Positions 7,526-15,652 of a stretch of 64,000 nt of DNA are shown piece after piece. How positions within the stretch are numbered: position 1 is the stretch's first letter; each line of letters begins with the position of its first letter. The stretch spans positions 1 through 64,000 of the forward strand of contig NZ_SWBP01000001.1 in NCBI RefSeq assembly GCF_005116455.1. The letters run 5' to 3'. The position numbers and the translations under genes are program-made. The notes beneath the pieces were generated by a model. That model made no database searches and was not told the DNA's origin. It saw only the letters and a program-made list of their open reading frames with translations. This stretch comes from Pedobacter cryophilus (lineage in GTDB: Bacteria > Bacteroidota > Bacteroidia > Sphingobacteriales > Sphingobacteriaceae).

Positions 7526-8476
7526 CTAAAATTTGAAATTATTTTCAATCACCTCTATTGAAGAGTTATAGGTTATTTTTTTACTGCTATTTCTTGAAAA
7601 AGCAAAGTCGATGCGGCCTAAATTTAATCCCGCAAAACCTACCTGATTGACTAAAGTTTCCCTTCCTGCCTTATTTTTTACAATTTCTGGTGAATTTAAG
7701 AAGGTATGTGTATGCCCGCCAATAATTAAATCTGTATGATAAGTGCTTTGCGCCAGAACCAAATCAGAAACTTTATCCTCTTTGTATTTGAAGCCTAAAT
7801 GCGAAAGACAAATTACTAAATCACACTTCTGATCTAGCTTTAAAAATTTCTCCATTTCTAAAGCTTTTTTAATAGGATCGAGATATTTTGTGTTGCCATA
7901 TTGTTGAGGATTTACTAAACCTGTTAACTCTATTCCTAAACCATAAACTCCAATTTTGAGTCCCTCCTTTTTAAAAATTTGGTACGATTTAGATTTCCCT
8001 TCCATAGCAGTATCGGTAAAATCATAATTGGCATTTAAAATTGGAAACTTTGCATGTGGCAATTGCTTTACAAAACCTTCTACTCCGTTATCAAAATCAT
8101 GATTTCCCATAATTGAGGCATCATAACCCATCATACTCATCATCTTAATTTCTAATTCGCCGCCATAGAAGTTAAAATATGGTGTTCCTTGAAAAATATC
8201 TCCAGCATCTAAAAGCAAAACATTTCTTTCTTCGGCTCTTATTTTACTAATTAAGGCCGCTCTTGATGCTATGCCGCCTTTACCAGCATTTCTAGATCCA
8301 TCCATCGGGAAAGGATCAATTCTGCTGTGCACATCATTGGTATGCAAAATGGTAAGGTTAACAAAATCATCTTTTGCAAAAACACTATCGGCTTTAAAGC
8401 CTAAACCTAATAATGCGGCACCGGTAAGGGTGTTTCTTAAGAAGTTTCTTCTACTATTTGATTTTAATTCTTCCAT
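7526..8476 (-). CDS. metallophosphatase, 5'-nucleotidase N-terminal domain, Tat signal
   Basis: A 316-residue secreted calcineurin-like phosphoesterase. The N-terminus carries a Tat-type signal (NSRRNFLRNTLTGAALLGLG). Metal-ligand motifs of the 5'-nucleotidase/UshA catalytic domain follow: LTILHTNDVHSR, LLLDAGDIFQGTPY, MGNHDFDNG, VICLSHLG and IIGGHTHT. The UshA substrate-binding C-terminal domain is missing and is instead encoded by the gene directly upstream, which overlaps this one by 23 bases in another frame. The likely function is periplasmic hydrolysis of nucleotides or related phosphoesters, with the two products acting together. Confidence 0.88.
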   Translation of the reverse strand: MEELKSNSRRNFLRNTLTGAALLGLGFKADSVFAKDDFVNLTILHTNDVHSRIDPFPMDGSRNAGKGGIASRAALISKIRAEERNVLLLDAGDIFQGTPYFNFYGGELEIKMMSMMGYDASIMGNHDFDNGVEGFVKQLPHAKFPILNANYDFTDTAMEGKSKSYQIFKKEGLKIGVYGLGIELTGLVNPQQYGNTKYLDPIKKALEMEKFLKLDQKCDLVICLSHLGFKYKEDKVSDLVLAQSTYHTDLIIGGHTHTFLNSPEIVKNKAGRETLVNQVGFAGLNLGRIDFAFSRNSSKKITYNSSIEVIENNFKF

Positions 8477-9197
8477 CGTTCACAGGGTTTAAGGTTTTTC
8501 CAGCTTTTTTTAATTTCTCTAAGTATTGAAGAATGGCATCTCGCAATTTAAAATCTAAATTTTCTCGCTCAATTAATCGGGTAAAAATGGCGCCACCGTC
8601 TCCTCCGTTCGCCATATAATCTGATGTAAGTACGGTATATGTTTTACTAGCATCAAAGGGAATTCCGTTTATAGTAATATCAATAGCTTTTTTATTGCTG
8701 ATGGTAAATCTTGCTCCCGAAATTGGATCTCCTCCACCTTCGGCGATATAATCAAAGAAACGTTGAATGTCTTCTCCTTTAAATTTTACAGTTACCAAAG
8801 CATTCTCAAAAGGCATTAATTCAAAAATTTTATACCTGTAGATTTCTCCTTTTGGCAAGGGAATTCTTAAACCGCCGTAATTGGTGTAAGCAAAATCAAA
8901 AGCTATTCCTTTGTCTTTGGCGCTATCATACATGGCATCGGCAAAGAAATTATTTAAAGGCCCTTCTGGCTGTGCTTTTTGAATTTCCATTTCAGAAATG
9001 GCCACTACATCATTCATTAAAGAATCTAATTTGATTCTGTAAGGCTTGTAGAAGGCTAACATTGCCGAATCTTTTGGCAAGTTTTCTGTAATTGGAATGA
9101 GTTTTTTCTCGGTTTTTACGAGTTGTAGTTTGGGGCTACAAGCACCTAAAGCAACTAGGCCTAAAAAGGCTAAATTGCGTAAACTATTTTTTATCAT
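8454..9197 (-). CDS. 5'-nucleotidase C-terminal domain lipoprotein
   Basis: A 247-residue lipoprotein (signal ending VALGACSP) consisting of the 5_nucleotid_C domain. Recognisable motifs are NFFADAMYDSAKDKGIAFDFAYTNYGGLRIPLPKGEIYRYKIFELMPFENALV and VLTSDYMANGGDGG, the last being the substrate-stacking region of the UshA C-terminal domain. It lacks the phosphatase domain, which is supplied by the overlapping downstream gene. The end of this gene and the start of the next overlap by 23 bases, so translation is probably coupled. Different export routes (Sec lipoprotein here, Tat for the partner) argue for two genuine genes rather than a frameshift. Confidence 0.85.
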   Translation of the reverse strand: MIKNSLRNLAFLGLVALGACSPKLQLVKTEKKLIPITENLPKDSAMLAFYKPYRIKLDSLMNDVVAISEMEIQKAQPEGPLNNFFADAMYDSAKDKGIAFDFAYTNYGGLRIPLPKGEIYRYKIFELMPFENALVTVKFKGEDIQRFFDYIAEGGGDPISGARFTISNKKAIDITINGIPFDASKTYTVLTSDYMANGGDGGAIFTRLIERENLDFKLRDAILQYLEKLKKAGKTLNPVNDGRIKIK

Positions 9198-9234
9198 ATT
9201 GTTTGAATGAATTCCACTTATTATAACGTTATTT

Positions 9235-9375
9235 TTTTTTCACGAATGAACACGAATCTTAAATATCAGCTTAATCGCTTTTAAATACAAACGCAATTGA
9301 AACTAATACTCTGCAAAACGCTTTTTACTGTAACTCTATTTTTTTGCCACGAATACACGAATTAACACGAATGCT
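9235..9375. repeat. ACGAAT intergenic repeats
   Basis: Two short blocks, TTTTCACGAATGAACACGAA near 9238 and TTTTTTGCCACGAATACACG near 9341, the second continuing AATTAACACGAATGC. They belong to the same degenerate word family seen at 3240-3350 and 61555-61800. Apart from this, the gap 9198-9394 shows nothing. Confidence 0.45.
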
Positions 9376-9394
9376 TATTTGGCTTTGAACATTT

Positions 9395-10942
9395 TTAATA
9401 TTCTCCAAAAACACTTCTAAGTGTATCGGCAATTTCTCCTAAAGTTGCGTATTCTTCAACAGCTGCTAAAATAAAAGGCATTAAGTTTTCATTACCTTTT
9501 GCGGCTTCTTTAAGCTGGGCTAACTTTAAACTTACTGCATCGTTATTTCTCTCGGCTTTAAGCTGATTAATTTTATCTATTTGAGTTTGTCTGATGCTAT
9601 CATCTACTCTAAATACATCAGGATTTACTTTTTCTTCTGATTGATATTTATTTACACCCACAATAATTTGTCGGCCCGCTTCAATATCCATTTGATATTG
9701 ATAAGCAGCATCGGCAATTTCTTGCTGAATATATCCTTGCTCAATTGCATTTACAGAGCCTCCCATCAAATCTATTTTATCAATGTATTGGTATGCTGCG
9801 GCTTCCATTTCGTCTGTTAAAGACTCTACAAAAAATGAACCTGCCAAAGGATCTACCGTTTGGGTCACACCGCTTTCAAAAGCAATGAGTTGTTGCGTTC
9901 TTAAAGCAATTGATGCCGCTTCTTCTGTTGGTAAAGAAAGTGCTTCGTCAAAACCATTGGTGTGCAAAGATTGCGTTCCGCCTAGTACAGCAGCCATTGC
10001 CTGGTTGGTTACTCTTACAATATTATTAATAGGCTGCTGAGCTGTTAAAGTAGAACCACCTGTTTGCGTATGAAACCTTAATTGTTGTGCTCTTTCATCT
10101 GTTGCACCCAAATCTTTAGTGATGTTTGCCCACATTCTTCGGGCTGCTCTAAACTTGGCAATCTCTTCAAAGAAATTGTTATGGCAGTTGAAGAAAAAAG
10201 ATAATCGCTTTGCAAAAACATTAATATCTAAGCCTTTCTCTAAAGCGGCTTTTAAATAAGTTTTTCCGTTGGCTAGTGTAAAAGCTAATTCTTGTACCGC
10301 TGTTGAGCCGGCTTCTCTAATATGATAACCAGAAATAGAAATGGTATTCCATTTTGGAACTTCTTTACTACAATATTCAAAAACATCGGTAATTAACCGC
10401 ATGGATGGTTTTGGAGGGTAAATATAGGTTCCTCTTGCTGCGTATTCTTTTAAAATATCATTTTGGATAGTTCCTGAAATCTTTTTTAAATCTGCTCCTT
10501 GCTTTTTTGCTAACGCAATGTACATGGCCAAAAGCGTTGATGCGGTGGCGTTAATAGTCATAGAAGTTGTGATTTTTTCTAATTCTATTCCGCTAAAAAG
10601 CATTTCCATGTCTTTTAAAGAATCTATGGCCACACCTACTTTTCCTACTTCCCCTTCAGACATGGCATGAGTACTATCATAGCCAATTTGTGTAGGTAAA
10701 TCAAAAGCTACTGATAGCCCGGTTGTACCTTGTTGTAATAAATAATGGTAACGTTTGTTAGATTCTTGGGCAGTTGAAAAACCTGCGTACTGGCGCATTG
10801 TCCACAATCTCCCTCTATACATGTCCTTTTGAATTCCACGAGTGAACGGAAATTCGGCAGGCAACTCTTGCATAGGATTACAAGTGCTGTAAACTTCTTT
10901 AATTTCTATACCCGATGAGGTGAATACTTTTTGTGTTGACAT
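9395..10942 (-). CDS. methylmalonyl-CoA mutase family catalytic subunit, no B12 domain
   Basis: A 515-residue acyl-CoA mutase large subunit holding only the TIM-barrel substrate domain. Family motifs are [72 protein letters not shown] and [14 protein letters not shown]...NIVR. The Tyr of RQYAGFST and the Arg of [10 protein letters not shown] match the residues that in methylmalonyl-CoA mutase contact the substrate carboxylate, favouring methylmalonyl/succinyl-CoA over isobutyryl-CoA. The cobalamin-binding domain that ends full-length MutB is absent and no partner is in the window, so a small B12-binding subunit must be elsewhere. It lies 8 bases after a membrane-protein gene. Specificity is inferred. 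Confidence 0.85.
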   Translation of the reverse strand: MSTQKVFTSSGIEIKEVYSTCNPMQELPAEFPFTRGIQKDMYRGRLWTMRQYAGFSTAQESNKRYHYLLQQGTTGLSVAFDLPTQIGYDSTHAMSEGEVGKVGVAIDSLKDMEMLFSGIELEKITTSMTINATASTLLAMYIALAKKQGADLKKISGTIQNDILKEYAARGTYIYPPKPSMRLITDVFEYCSKEVPKWNTISISGYHIREAGSTAVQELAFTLANGKTYLKAALEKGLDINVFAKRLSFFFNCHNNFFEEIAKFRAARRMWANITKDLGATDERAQQLRFHTQTGGSTLTAQQPINNIVRVTNQAMAAVLGGTQSLHTNGFDEALSLPTEEAASIALRTQQLIAFESGVTQTVDPLAGSFFVESLTDEMEAAAYQYIDKIDLMGGSVNAIEQGYIQQEIADAAYQYQMDIEAGRQIIVGVNKYQSEEKVNPDVFRVDDSIRQTQIDKINQLKAERNNDAVSLKLAQLKEAAKGNENLMPFILAAVEEYATLGEIADTLRSVFGEY

Positions 10943-10950
10943 GTATAATT

Positions 10951-11478
10951 TTATAATTCCTGAATATCTCTTTTTAGGACCAACAACGCTAAATCGAAAG
11001 GGTTTTCTTCTACCTCACTCAATCGGTTAAAAATAACTTTACTCAAATCAACCGCCGAAGCTTCGGGATGTAAATTGGCAATAGATTGATTTACTAAATT
11101 AATGGTATCTTCTTTTACTCTTTTAATGATGTTCCAAGCATCATTACTGATGTACAATTGCTGAGAAATATTGTGCTGATATTCGGCTCTTATTTCTGTT
11201 AAAATCAGATTTTGCATTTCTCTTGCATCCATACCAGATACATGCAGCCTTACCAATAAATTAGCAGGGTTAATACGTTCTACAAAAAGGGTCATCCTTT
11301 CATAAGCCTGTAATTTTAATGGCAATATATCTTTTACCACTATGGTTTTATATTCTAACTCTTTAAGGTTGTAATAAGTATCAAACTGATTCTTTATTAA
11401 AAAGTAAGCGGCAAAGAAAACGAACAAACCTGATAGTGTGTATTTTAAAACATCAAAAAAGAAAATACTAATGTCCAT
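10951..11478 (-). CDS. conserved membrane-anchored protein
   Basis: A 175-residue protein not assigned to a characterised family. It has one N-terminal membrane helix ([10 protein letters not shown], about residues 10-28) and a helical, charged cytoplasmic region containing [31 protein letters not shown] and ending in [24 protein letters not shown]. The tight link (8 bases) to the acyl-CoA mutase gene suggests one transcription unit, but the same arrangement could be incidental. The gene starts 89 bases from the divergent Fe-S carrier gene. No enzymatic motif is visible. Confidence 0.7.
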   Translation of the reverse strand: MDISIFFFDVLKYTLSGLFVFFAAYFLIKNQFDTYYNLKELEYKTIVVKDILPLKLQAYERMTLFVERINPANLLVRLHVSGMDAREMQNLILTEIRAEYQHNISQQLYISNDAWNIIKRVKEDTINLVNQSIANLHPEASAVDLSKVIFNRLSEVEENPFDLALLVLKRDIQEL

Positions 11479-11539
11479 GTTGCTATTGTAAGTTATTGGT
11501 AAAAAAGGTGAATAAAAAACAAAAATCTACATTTTGCCT

Positions 11540-11547
11540 TATATTTG
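11540..11547 (+). promoter_or_regulatory. -7 promoter element of the Fe-S carrier gene
   Basis: TATATTTG is an exact TAnnTTTG match, 20 bases before the ATG at 11568. No clear -33 TTG is seen at the expected distance. Confidence 0.6.
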
Positions 11548-11567
11548 TGTAATTAATTTATTGATTT

Positions 11568-11918
11568 ATGAGCACAGCAGTAGAAACAGCAGCACCCGTA
11601 AGTTTAACCGAAGGTGCAAAAAAAGAAGTTAAAAAATTAATGTCGCAGCAAGAACTGGGAAGTGAGTTTGGTTTACGTTTAGGTGTAGAAGGAGGTGGTT
11701 GCTCTGGAATGAGTTATGTTTTAGGTTTTGACCAGATCAAAGAAGGCGACAGCGAGTATGAAATTGAGGGCATTCGTGTTTTTATGAACAAAGCACATGG
11801 ATTATATTTGGTGGGAATGCAAGTAGATTACCAACAAGGTTTAAACGCTAGAGGTTTTATTTTTAATAACCCTAATGCCGAAAAAACTTGTGGTTGCGGA
11901 ACCAGTTTTTCAGTTTAA
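11568..11918 (+). CDS. A-type iron-sulfur carrier (IscA/ErpA/SufA)
   Basis: A 116-residue A-type carrier that holds and delivers Fe-S clusters to apo-proteins. The domain SLTEGAKKEVKKLM...GLRLGVEGGGCSGMSYVLGF contains the first Cys (GGCSGMSY), and the C-terminus CGCGTSF contains the other two, so all three cluster-binding Cys are present. Length is typical. It has its own promoter and terminator, so it is monocistronic, which fits an ErpA-like stand-alone carrier rather than a suf-operon member. Which of IscA, ErpA or SufA it equals cannot be told from sequence alone. Confidence 0.93.
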   Translation: MSTAVETAAPVSLTEGAKKEVKKLMSQQELGSEFGLRLGVEGGGCSGMSYVLGFDQIKEGDSEYEIEGIRVFMNKAHGLYLVGMQVDYQQGLNARGFIFNNPNAEKTCGCGTSFSV

Positions 11919-11942
11919 TTCTTTTTAGTTTTTTATTAATAT

Positions 11943-11976
11943 AAATGCCAGCTTTGAGAGAAGGCTGGCATTTTTT
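11943..11976 (+). terminator. intrinsic terminator after the Fe-S carrier gene
   Basis: The stem AAATGCCAGC / GCTGGCATTT is a perfect 10 bp with an 11-base loop and a T-run. It starts 25 bases after the stop codon. Confidence 0.85.
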
Positions 11977-12387
11977 ATTTATAAGCTTATTTCCAGAAAT
12001 ATTCTACGTAACCCTTGCTCCCACATAAAGAAAATCAATACCATTTATTTAATTAATGTTTTGGGCGTTCCCCTGAAAAAGGGTCGGGCTTTTTCGCTAA
12101 ATCTTTTGGCAAAAAGGCCAAAAGGATGCCGCTTCAATCCCTTACGCAGAACTTATATGAGTTTGTAACTCATTTAGTTTTGGATTAATTGCAATGACCA
12201 AAATTAAATAAACCCAATTGAAGCGGAAGCTCCCCGCTCTTTTTGCTGGGACTACAACGGAAAGTGGATAAGCGAAACCTAAGAACACAGGAATTTGCTT
12301 TTCAAATTATTTTCATCTGTAACAATGCTTATGAATGTGCTGTCTAAACACTAATAATTTGTATTTTTAGCTAAAGCTGTTAAATAA
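11977..12387. other. intergenic gap with family 2 repeat
   Basis: No gene is seen in these 411 bases. The middle (12061-12230) is a copy of repeat family 2. The last 130 bases are A/T-rich leader sequence of the permease gene and contain only imperfect promoter-like words. Confidence 0.6.
12061..12230 (+). repeat. family 2 repeat, copy C
   Basis: The left flank GGGTCGGGCTTTTTCGCTAA and right flank AAAAGGATGCCGCTTCAATC match the other copies. The core is a small hairpin (CTTTTGGC, loop, GCCAAAAG). A 10-bp inverted repeat, CCGCTTCAAT (12129-12138) and ATTGAAGCGG (12217-12226), extends the element to the right. Confidence 0.6.
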
Positions 12388-13620
12388 ATGGATAACATAG
12401 AAAATGTAAAAGTTGCGCTTCAATCTATTAAAAGTAATAAGTTGAGGACTTTTTTAACAGCCCTAATTATTGCTATTGGCTTGATGGCTTTGGTGGGGAT
12501 TTTAACTTCTATTGATGCCATTAAAGGATCGTTAAACAACACTTTTGCGAGTATGGGCGCCAATTCTTTTACCATTAGAAACCGGGGTACCGGAATTAGA
12601 ATTGGTGGAAATGGCAGCAGACCTAAGCGCTGGCCTGTAATTACTTACCGTGAGGCGATGGATTTTAAAGAACGTTTTACGGTTCCTTCCACCATTTCTG
12701 TAAATACTTTTGCCTCATTTGCAGCAACTGTAAAATTTAAAAATGAAAAAACTAACCCAAATATTTCTGTTTTAGGTGCTGATGCTGGTTATGTTTTTAC
12801 CGGAGGATATAAAATTACTGAGGGCAGGAATTTCTCGGCTAGTGAAGAGGAGTTTGGGGCAAGCGTAGTTATTATTGGCGATGAACTTAAACAGAAGTTT
12901 TTTAAAAATGAAAGTGCTTTAGATAAAACGATTACCATTGGAAGTAATAAATTTAGAGTAATTGGGGTGTTTGCTCCCAAAGGATCGAGTGTTGGTTTTG
13001 GAGGTGATAAAGTATGCGTGATTCCGGTTTTTAAAGGCCGACAAATTATGACGAATCCGAACCCAACTTATACCATTTCTGTAATGGTGAATGACCCTAC
13101 AAAAATGGATTATGCTGTAGGTGAGGCAACTGCCTTGATGAGAAATATCAGAACATTAAGCATTCAGCAAGAAAGTAACTTTGAAACTACAAAAAGTGAT
13201 GCCATTGCCGAAACACTAATTAGCAATTTAAAATTTGTACAAATTGCGGGTATTGCTATTGGTTTAATTACTTTAATTGGAGCTGCCATTGCGTTAATGA
13301 ATATCATGATGGTTTCTGTAACGGAAAGAACCAGAGAAATTGGCATCAGAAAAGCGATTGGCGCCAACCCAACTTTAATTAGAAAACAGTTTTTATATGA
13401 GGCCATTGTAATTTGCTTAATTGGCGGTGGTTTTGGAATATTTTTAGGCATTGTAATGGGTAATTTATTAGCCATTGCTATGGGCGCTTCATTCTTAATT
13501 CCGTGGGGTTGGATATTGCTAGGCTTGTTGGCTTGTGTAACTACAGGTTTAGCTTCGGGAATTATACCGGCTTCTAAAGCTTCAAAATTAGACCCTGTTG
13601 AAGCTTTGAGGTATGAGTAG
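12388..13620 (+). CDS. ABC transporter permease (MacB/FtsX family)
   Basis: A 410-residue permease with the MacB architecture: a first membrane helix (about residues 21-43) after IENVKVALQSIKSNKLRTFLTALIIAIG, a long periplasmic MacB_PCD domain (about 45-275) and an FtsX domain with three more helices (about 285-400) containing SVTERTREIGIRKAIGA. Such permeases pair with a LolD/MacB-type ATPase to drive mechanotransmission across the envelope, exporting peptides, lipoproteins or toxins. No ATPase or membrane-fusion gene is adjacent, so its partner is encoded elsewhere. The gene is flanked by repeat-containing gaps and appears monocistronic. Confidence 0.9.
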   Translation: MDNIENVKVALQSIKSNKLRTFLTALIIAIGLMALVGILTSIDAIKGSLNNTFASMGANSFTIRNRGTGIRIGGNGSRPKRWPVITYREAMDFKERFTVPSTISVNTFASFAATVKFKNEKTNPNISVLGADAGYVFTGGYKITEGRNFSASEEEFGASVVIIGDELKQKFFKNESALDKTITIGSNKFRVIGVFAPKGSSVGFGGDKVCVIPVFKGRQIMTNPNPTYTISVMVNDPTKMDYAVGEATALMRNIRTLSIQQESNFETTKSDAIAETLISNLKFVQIAGIAIGLITLIGAAIALMNIMMVSVTERTREIGIRKAIGANPTLIRKQFLYEAIVICLIGGGFGIFLGIVMGNLLAIAMGASFLIPWGWILLGLLACVTTGLASGIIPASKASKLDPVEALRYE

Positions 13621-13632
13621 AAGCCTCATCCT

Positions 13633-13659
13633 AAGTCCTTCTCCAAAGGAGAAGGACTT
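13633..13659. terminator. hairpin after the permease gene
   Basis: AAGTCCTTCTCC / GGAGAAGGACTT is a perfect 12-bp stem with a 3-base loop. The T-run comes only about 10 bases later, so it may be a terminator or one of the CTCC-AAA-GGAG palindromes that are dispersed in Bacteroidota genomes. Confidence 0.45.
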
Positions 13660-13779
13660 TGACTTGCGTATTTTTTTTTTCAAACTGGCAACTTATAAAC
13701 TGACACATCAGAGCTGATCAAAACTGGTAAAGAAAATACTCATTTCATGACTGGCAACTGATAACTGGTAACCGAGAAA

Positions 13780-14520
13780 CTACTTCAACATTTCGTTTTG
13801 CAAACTCGATTCTTCTAACAAAATTTTGGTGTGGGGTAAAAATAAAGATTGGTGCAAAGCATCAGCATGTTTGGGGTGATGCATATCTGAGCCTATAAAA
13901 TCAACCATCATATTATCTACCAATTCTTCTGCTACTTTTTGTGTTTGTTTACCGTAGTAGCCACTTAAAGAAATAGTGTTGAGTTGAAAAAAGCATCCAT
14001 ACTCTCTTATTTTGTAGAAATTTTCTATTGAACCGTATAAATAGGGATAGCGTTCTGGGTGGGCTAAAATTGGTTTGTATCCTTTATCATTTAGTTTTTG
14101 AATAACTTCTTTAAGATTATTAGGAAAGTTGATGTACGAAAGCTCAAAAAGCAAATAGTTATTCCCCATGGTAAGGAGATTTCCTTTTTCGATTTTACTT
14201 TCAAAAGTTTCATCAAAATAATATTCGGCGGCAGCTTCAATAGGAATTTCAATTCCCTGCTTTTGCAACTCTAGCTGTAATTCTCCTAATGCTTTGTTAA
14301 TAGTTTCTGGCGTATTGCGGTAATAATCTGCCATGATATGAGGTGTGGCAATTAATTTATTAAACCCTAAATCAATTAATCTTTTCACCAACATTACAGA
14401 TTCTCTAACCGTTGGTGCGCCATCATCAATACCGGGAAGGATATGCGAGTGCATATCTATCCCAATACTTTTAAAATCAAATTCTGGTTTTTTACTCTTC
14501 TTTTTGAATAGATTAAACAT
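13780..14520 (-). CDS. CpsB/CapC-type tyrosine phosphatase (PHP family)
   Basis: A 246-residue cytosolic phosphatase of the PHP superfamily. Metal ligands are visible in IGIDMHSHILPGIDDGAPT, IATPHIM, ILAHPERYPYLY and IGSDMHHPKH. Members (CpsB, YwqE, Wzb-like) remove phosphate from tyrosine autokinases that control capsule and exopolysaccharide chain length. The start codon overlaps the stop of the rmlB-like gene by one base (TAATG), so it is translationally coupled to a sugar-nucleotide operon, supporting a role in polysaccharide synthesis. The cognate Wzc-type kinase is not in the window. Confidence 0.88.
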   Translation of the reverse strand: MFNLFKKKSKKPEFDFKSIGIDMHSHILPGIDDGAPTVRESVMLVKRLIDLGFNKLIATPHIMADYYRNTPETINKALGELQLELQKQGIEIPIEAAAEYYFDETFESKIEKGNLLTMGNNYLLFELSYINFPNNLKEVIQKLNDKGYKPILAHPERYPYLYGSIENFYKIREYGCFFQLNTISLSGYYGKQTQKVAEELVDNMMVDFIGSDMHHPKHADALHQSLFLPHTKILLEESSLQNEMLK

Positions 14521-15572
14521 TACCTGTTTTGATATTGCTCTTCATAATAATGCTGATAATTACCAGAAGTTACATTATTTAGCCATTTTTCGTTTTCTAA
14601 ATACCAATCAACTGTTTTTTCTAAGCCTTCTTCAAATTGCAAGCTTGGCTCCCAACCTAAATCGGTTTTTAATTTAGTAGCGTCTATGGCGTAACGTAAA
14701 TCATGTCCGGCTCTATCAGTTACGTAGGTAATTAATTTTTCAGATTCTCCTTCTGCCCTACCTAATTTTTTATCCATTACCTTACATAACGTTCTAATGA
14801 GATCAATATTAGTCCATTCATTATGGCCGCCAATATTATAAGTTGTACCGGTTTTAGCTTTATGAAAAATTACATCAATTGCTCTGGCATGATCTTCTAC
14901 CCAAAGCCAATCTCTAATATTTTCGCCTTTACCATAAATTGGGATGGCTTTATTTTGCTTGATGTTATGGATAGAAAGCGGAATCAATTTTTCGGGAAAG
15001 TGATATGATCCATAATTGTTTGAGCAATTAGAAATCACACAGTCCATTCCGTAAGTATCAAAATAAGCTCTAACAAAATGATCTGAACTTGCTTTTGAAG
15101 CCGAATATGGCGAGTGAGGATCGTAAGCTGTGGTTTCGGTAAACATTTCTGATCCTTCACCTAAACTTCCGTAAACTTCATCAGTAGAAACATGATAAAA
15201 GCGTTTTTTATCATAACTGCCTTTCCAAGAAGTTTTAGCAGCATTCAATAAATTCACAGTCCCAACAACGTTGGTCATCACAAATTCTATAGGATTAGAA
15301 ATTGATCTGTCTACATGAGATTCTGCTGCCAAATGTATCACTGCTTCAAATTGTTCTGCTTCAAATAAATCATGTATAAAAGCAGCATCAACTATATCTC
15401 CTTTTACAAACTTGTAATTAGGTGCTTGCTCAACATCTAATAAATTTTCTAAGTTACCTGCATAAGTCAACTTGTCTAAATTTACAATTTGGTAGTTTGG
15501 ATAAGTAGATACAAATCTTCTTACCACATGTGACCCTATAAATCCGGCTCCACCGGTGATGAGTATTTTCAT
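14520..15572 (-). CDS. rmlB: dTDP-glucose 4,6-dehydratase
   Basis: A 350-residue short-chain dehydrogenase/reductase that converts dTDP-glucose to dTDP-4-keto-6-deoxyglucose. Visible motifs are the NAD-binding TGGAGFIGSHVVRRF, HLAAESHVDRS, the catalytic VSTDEVYGSLG and YSASKASSDHFVRAY (Tyr/Lys pair), and NNYGSYHFPEKLIPL. The frame can be extended by 12 residues upstream, but ATG at 15572 (MKILITGGAGFIG) is the canonical start; the extension would lie in a hairpin-rich gap. It is followed by the CpsB-type phosphatase with a one-base overlap. rmlA, rmlC and rmlD are not present here, so the downstream deoxysugar is unknown. Confidence 0.93.
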   Translation of the reverse strand: MKILITGGAGFIGSHVVRRFVSTYPNYQIVNLDKLTYAGNLENLLDVEQAPNYKFVKGDIVDAAFIHDLFEAEQFEAVIHLAAESHVDRSISNPIEFVMTNVVGTVNLLNAAKTSWKGSYDKKRFYHVSTDEVYGSLGEGSEMFTETTAYDPHSPYSASKASSDHFVRAYFDTYGMDCVISNCSNNYGSYHFPEKLIPLSIHNIKQNKAIPIYGKGENIRDWLWVEDHARAIDVIFHKAKTGTTYNIGGHNEWTNIDLIRTLCKVMDKKLGRAEGESEKLITYVTDRAGHDLRYAIDATKLKTDLGWEPSLQFEEGLEKTVDWYLENEKWLNNVTSGNYQHYYEEQYQNR

Positions 15573-15594
15573 TGTTTTGAGTATCGAGTAGAAA

Positions 15595-15635
15595 GTATCA
15601 AGAATCAAGATTGCATATCTCTTGATTCTTGATAC
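15595..15635. repeat. perfect 16-bp inverted repeat between galE and rmlB
   Basis: GTATCAAGAATCAAGA (15595-15610) and its exact complement (15620-15635) surround a 9-base loop. It is followed by TACTCAAATCTTGTATC-type words. Similar words (AAGATTTGAGTATCAAG, ATCTTGATACT) fill 38871-39030. No T-run follows on the minus strand, so it is not a standard terminator. It could act as an mRNA processing or stability element between two genes of one operon. Confidence 0.65.
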
Positions 15636-15652
15636 TCAAATCTTGTATCTTT

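Noticed and set aside
7526-9197. Frameshifted single 5'-nucleotidase gene
   Set aside because: Domain order is reversed relative to fused enzymes, and each half has its own complete signal peptide and start.
13164-13475. 103-residue antisense frame in the ABC permease
   Set aside because: A shadow of the membrane-helix coding sequence on the other strand; hydrophobic composition only reflects the real gene.
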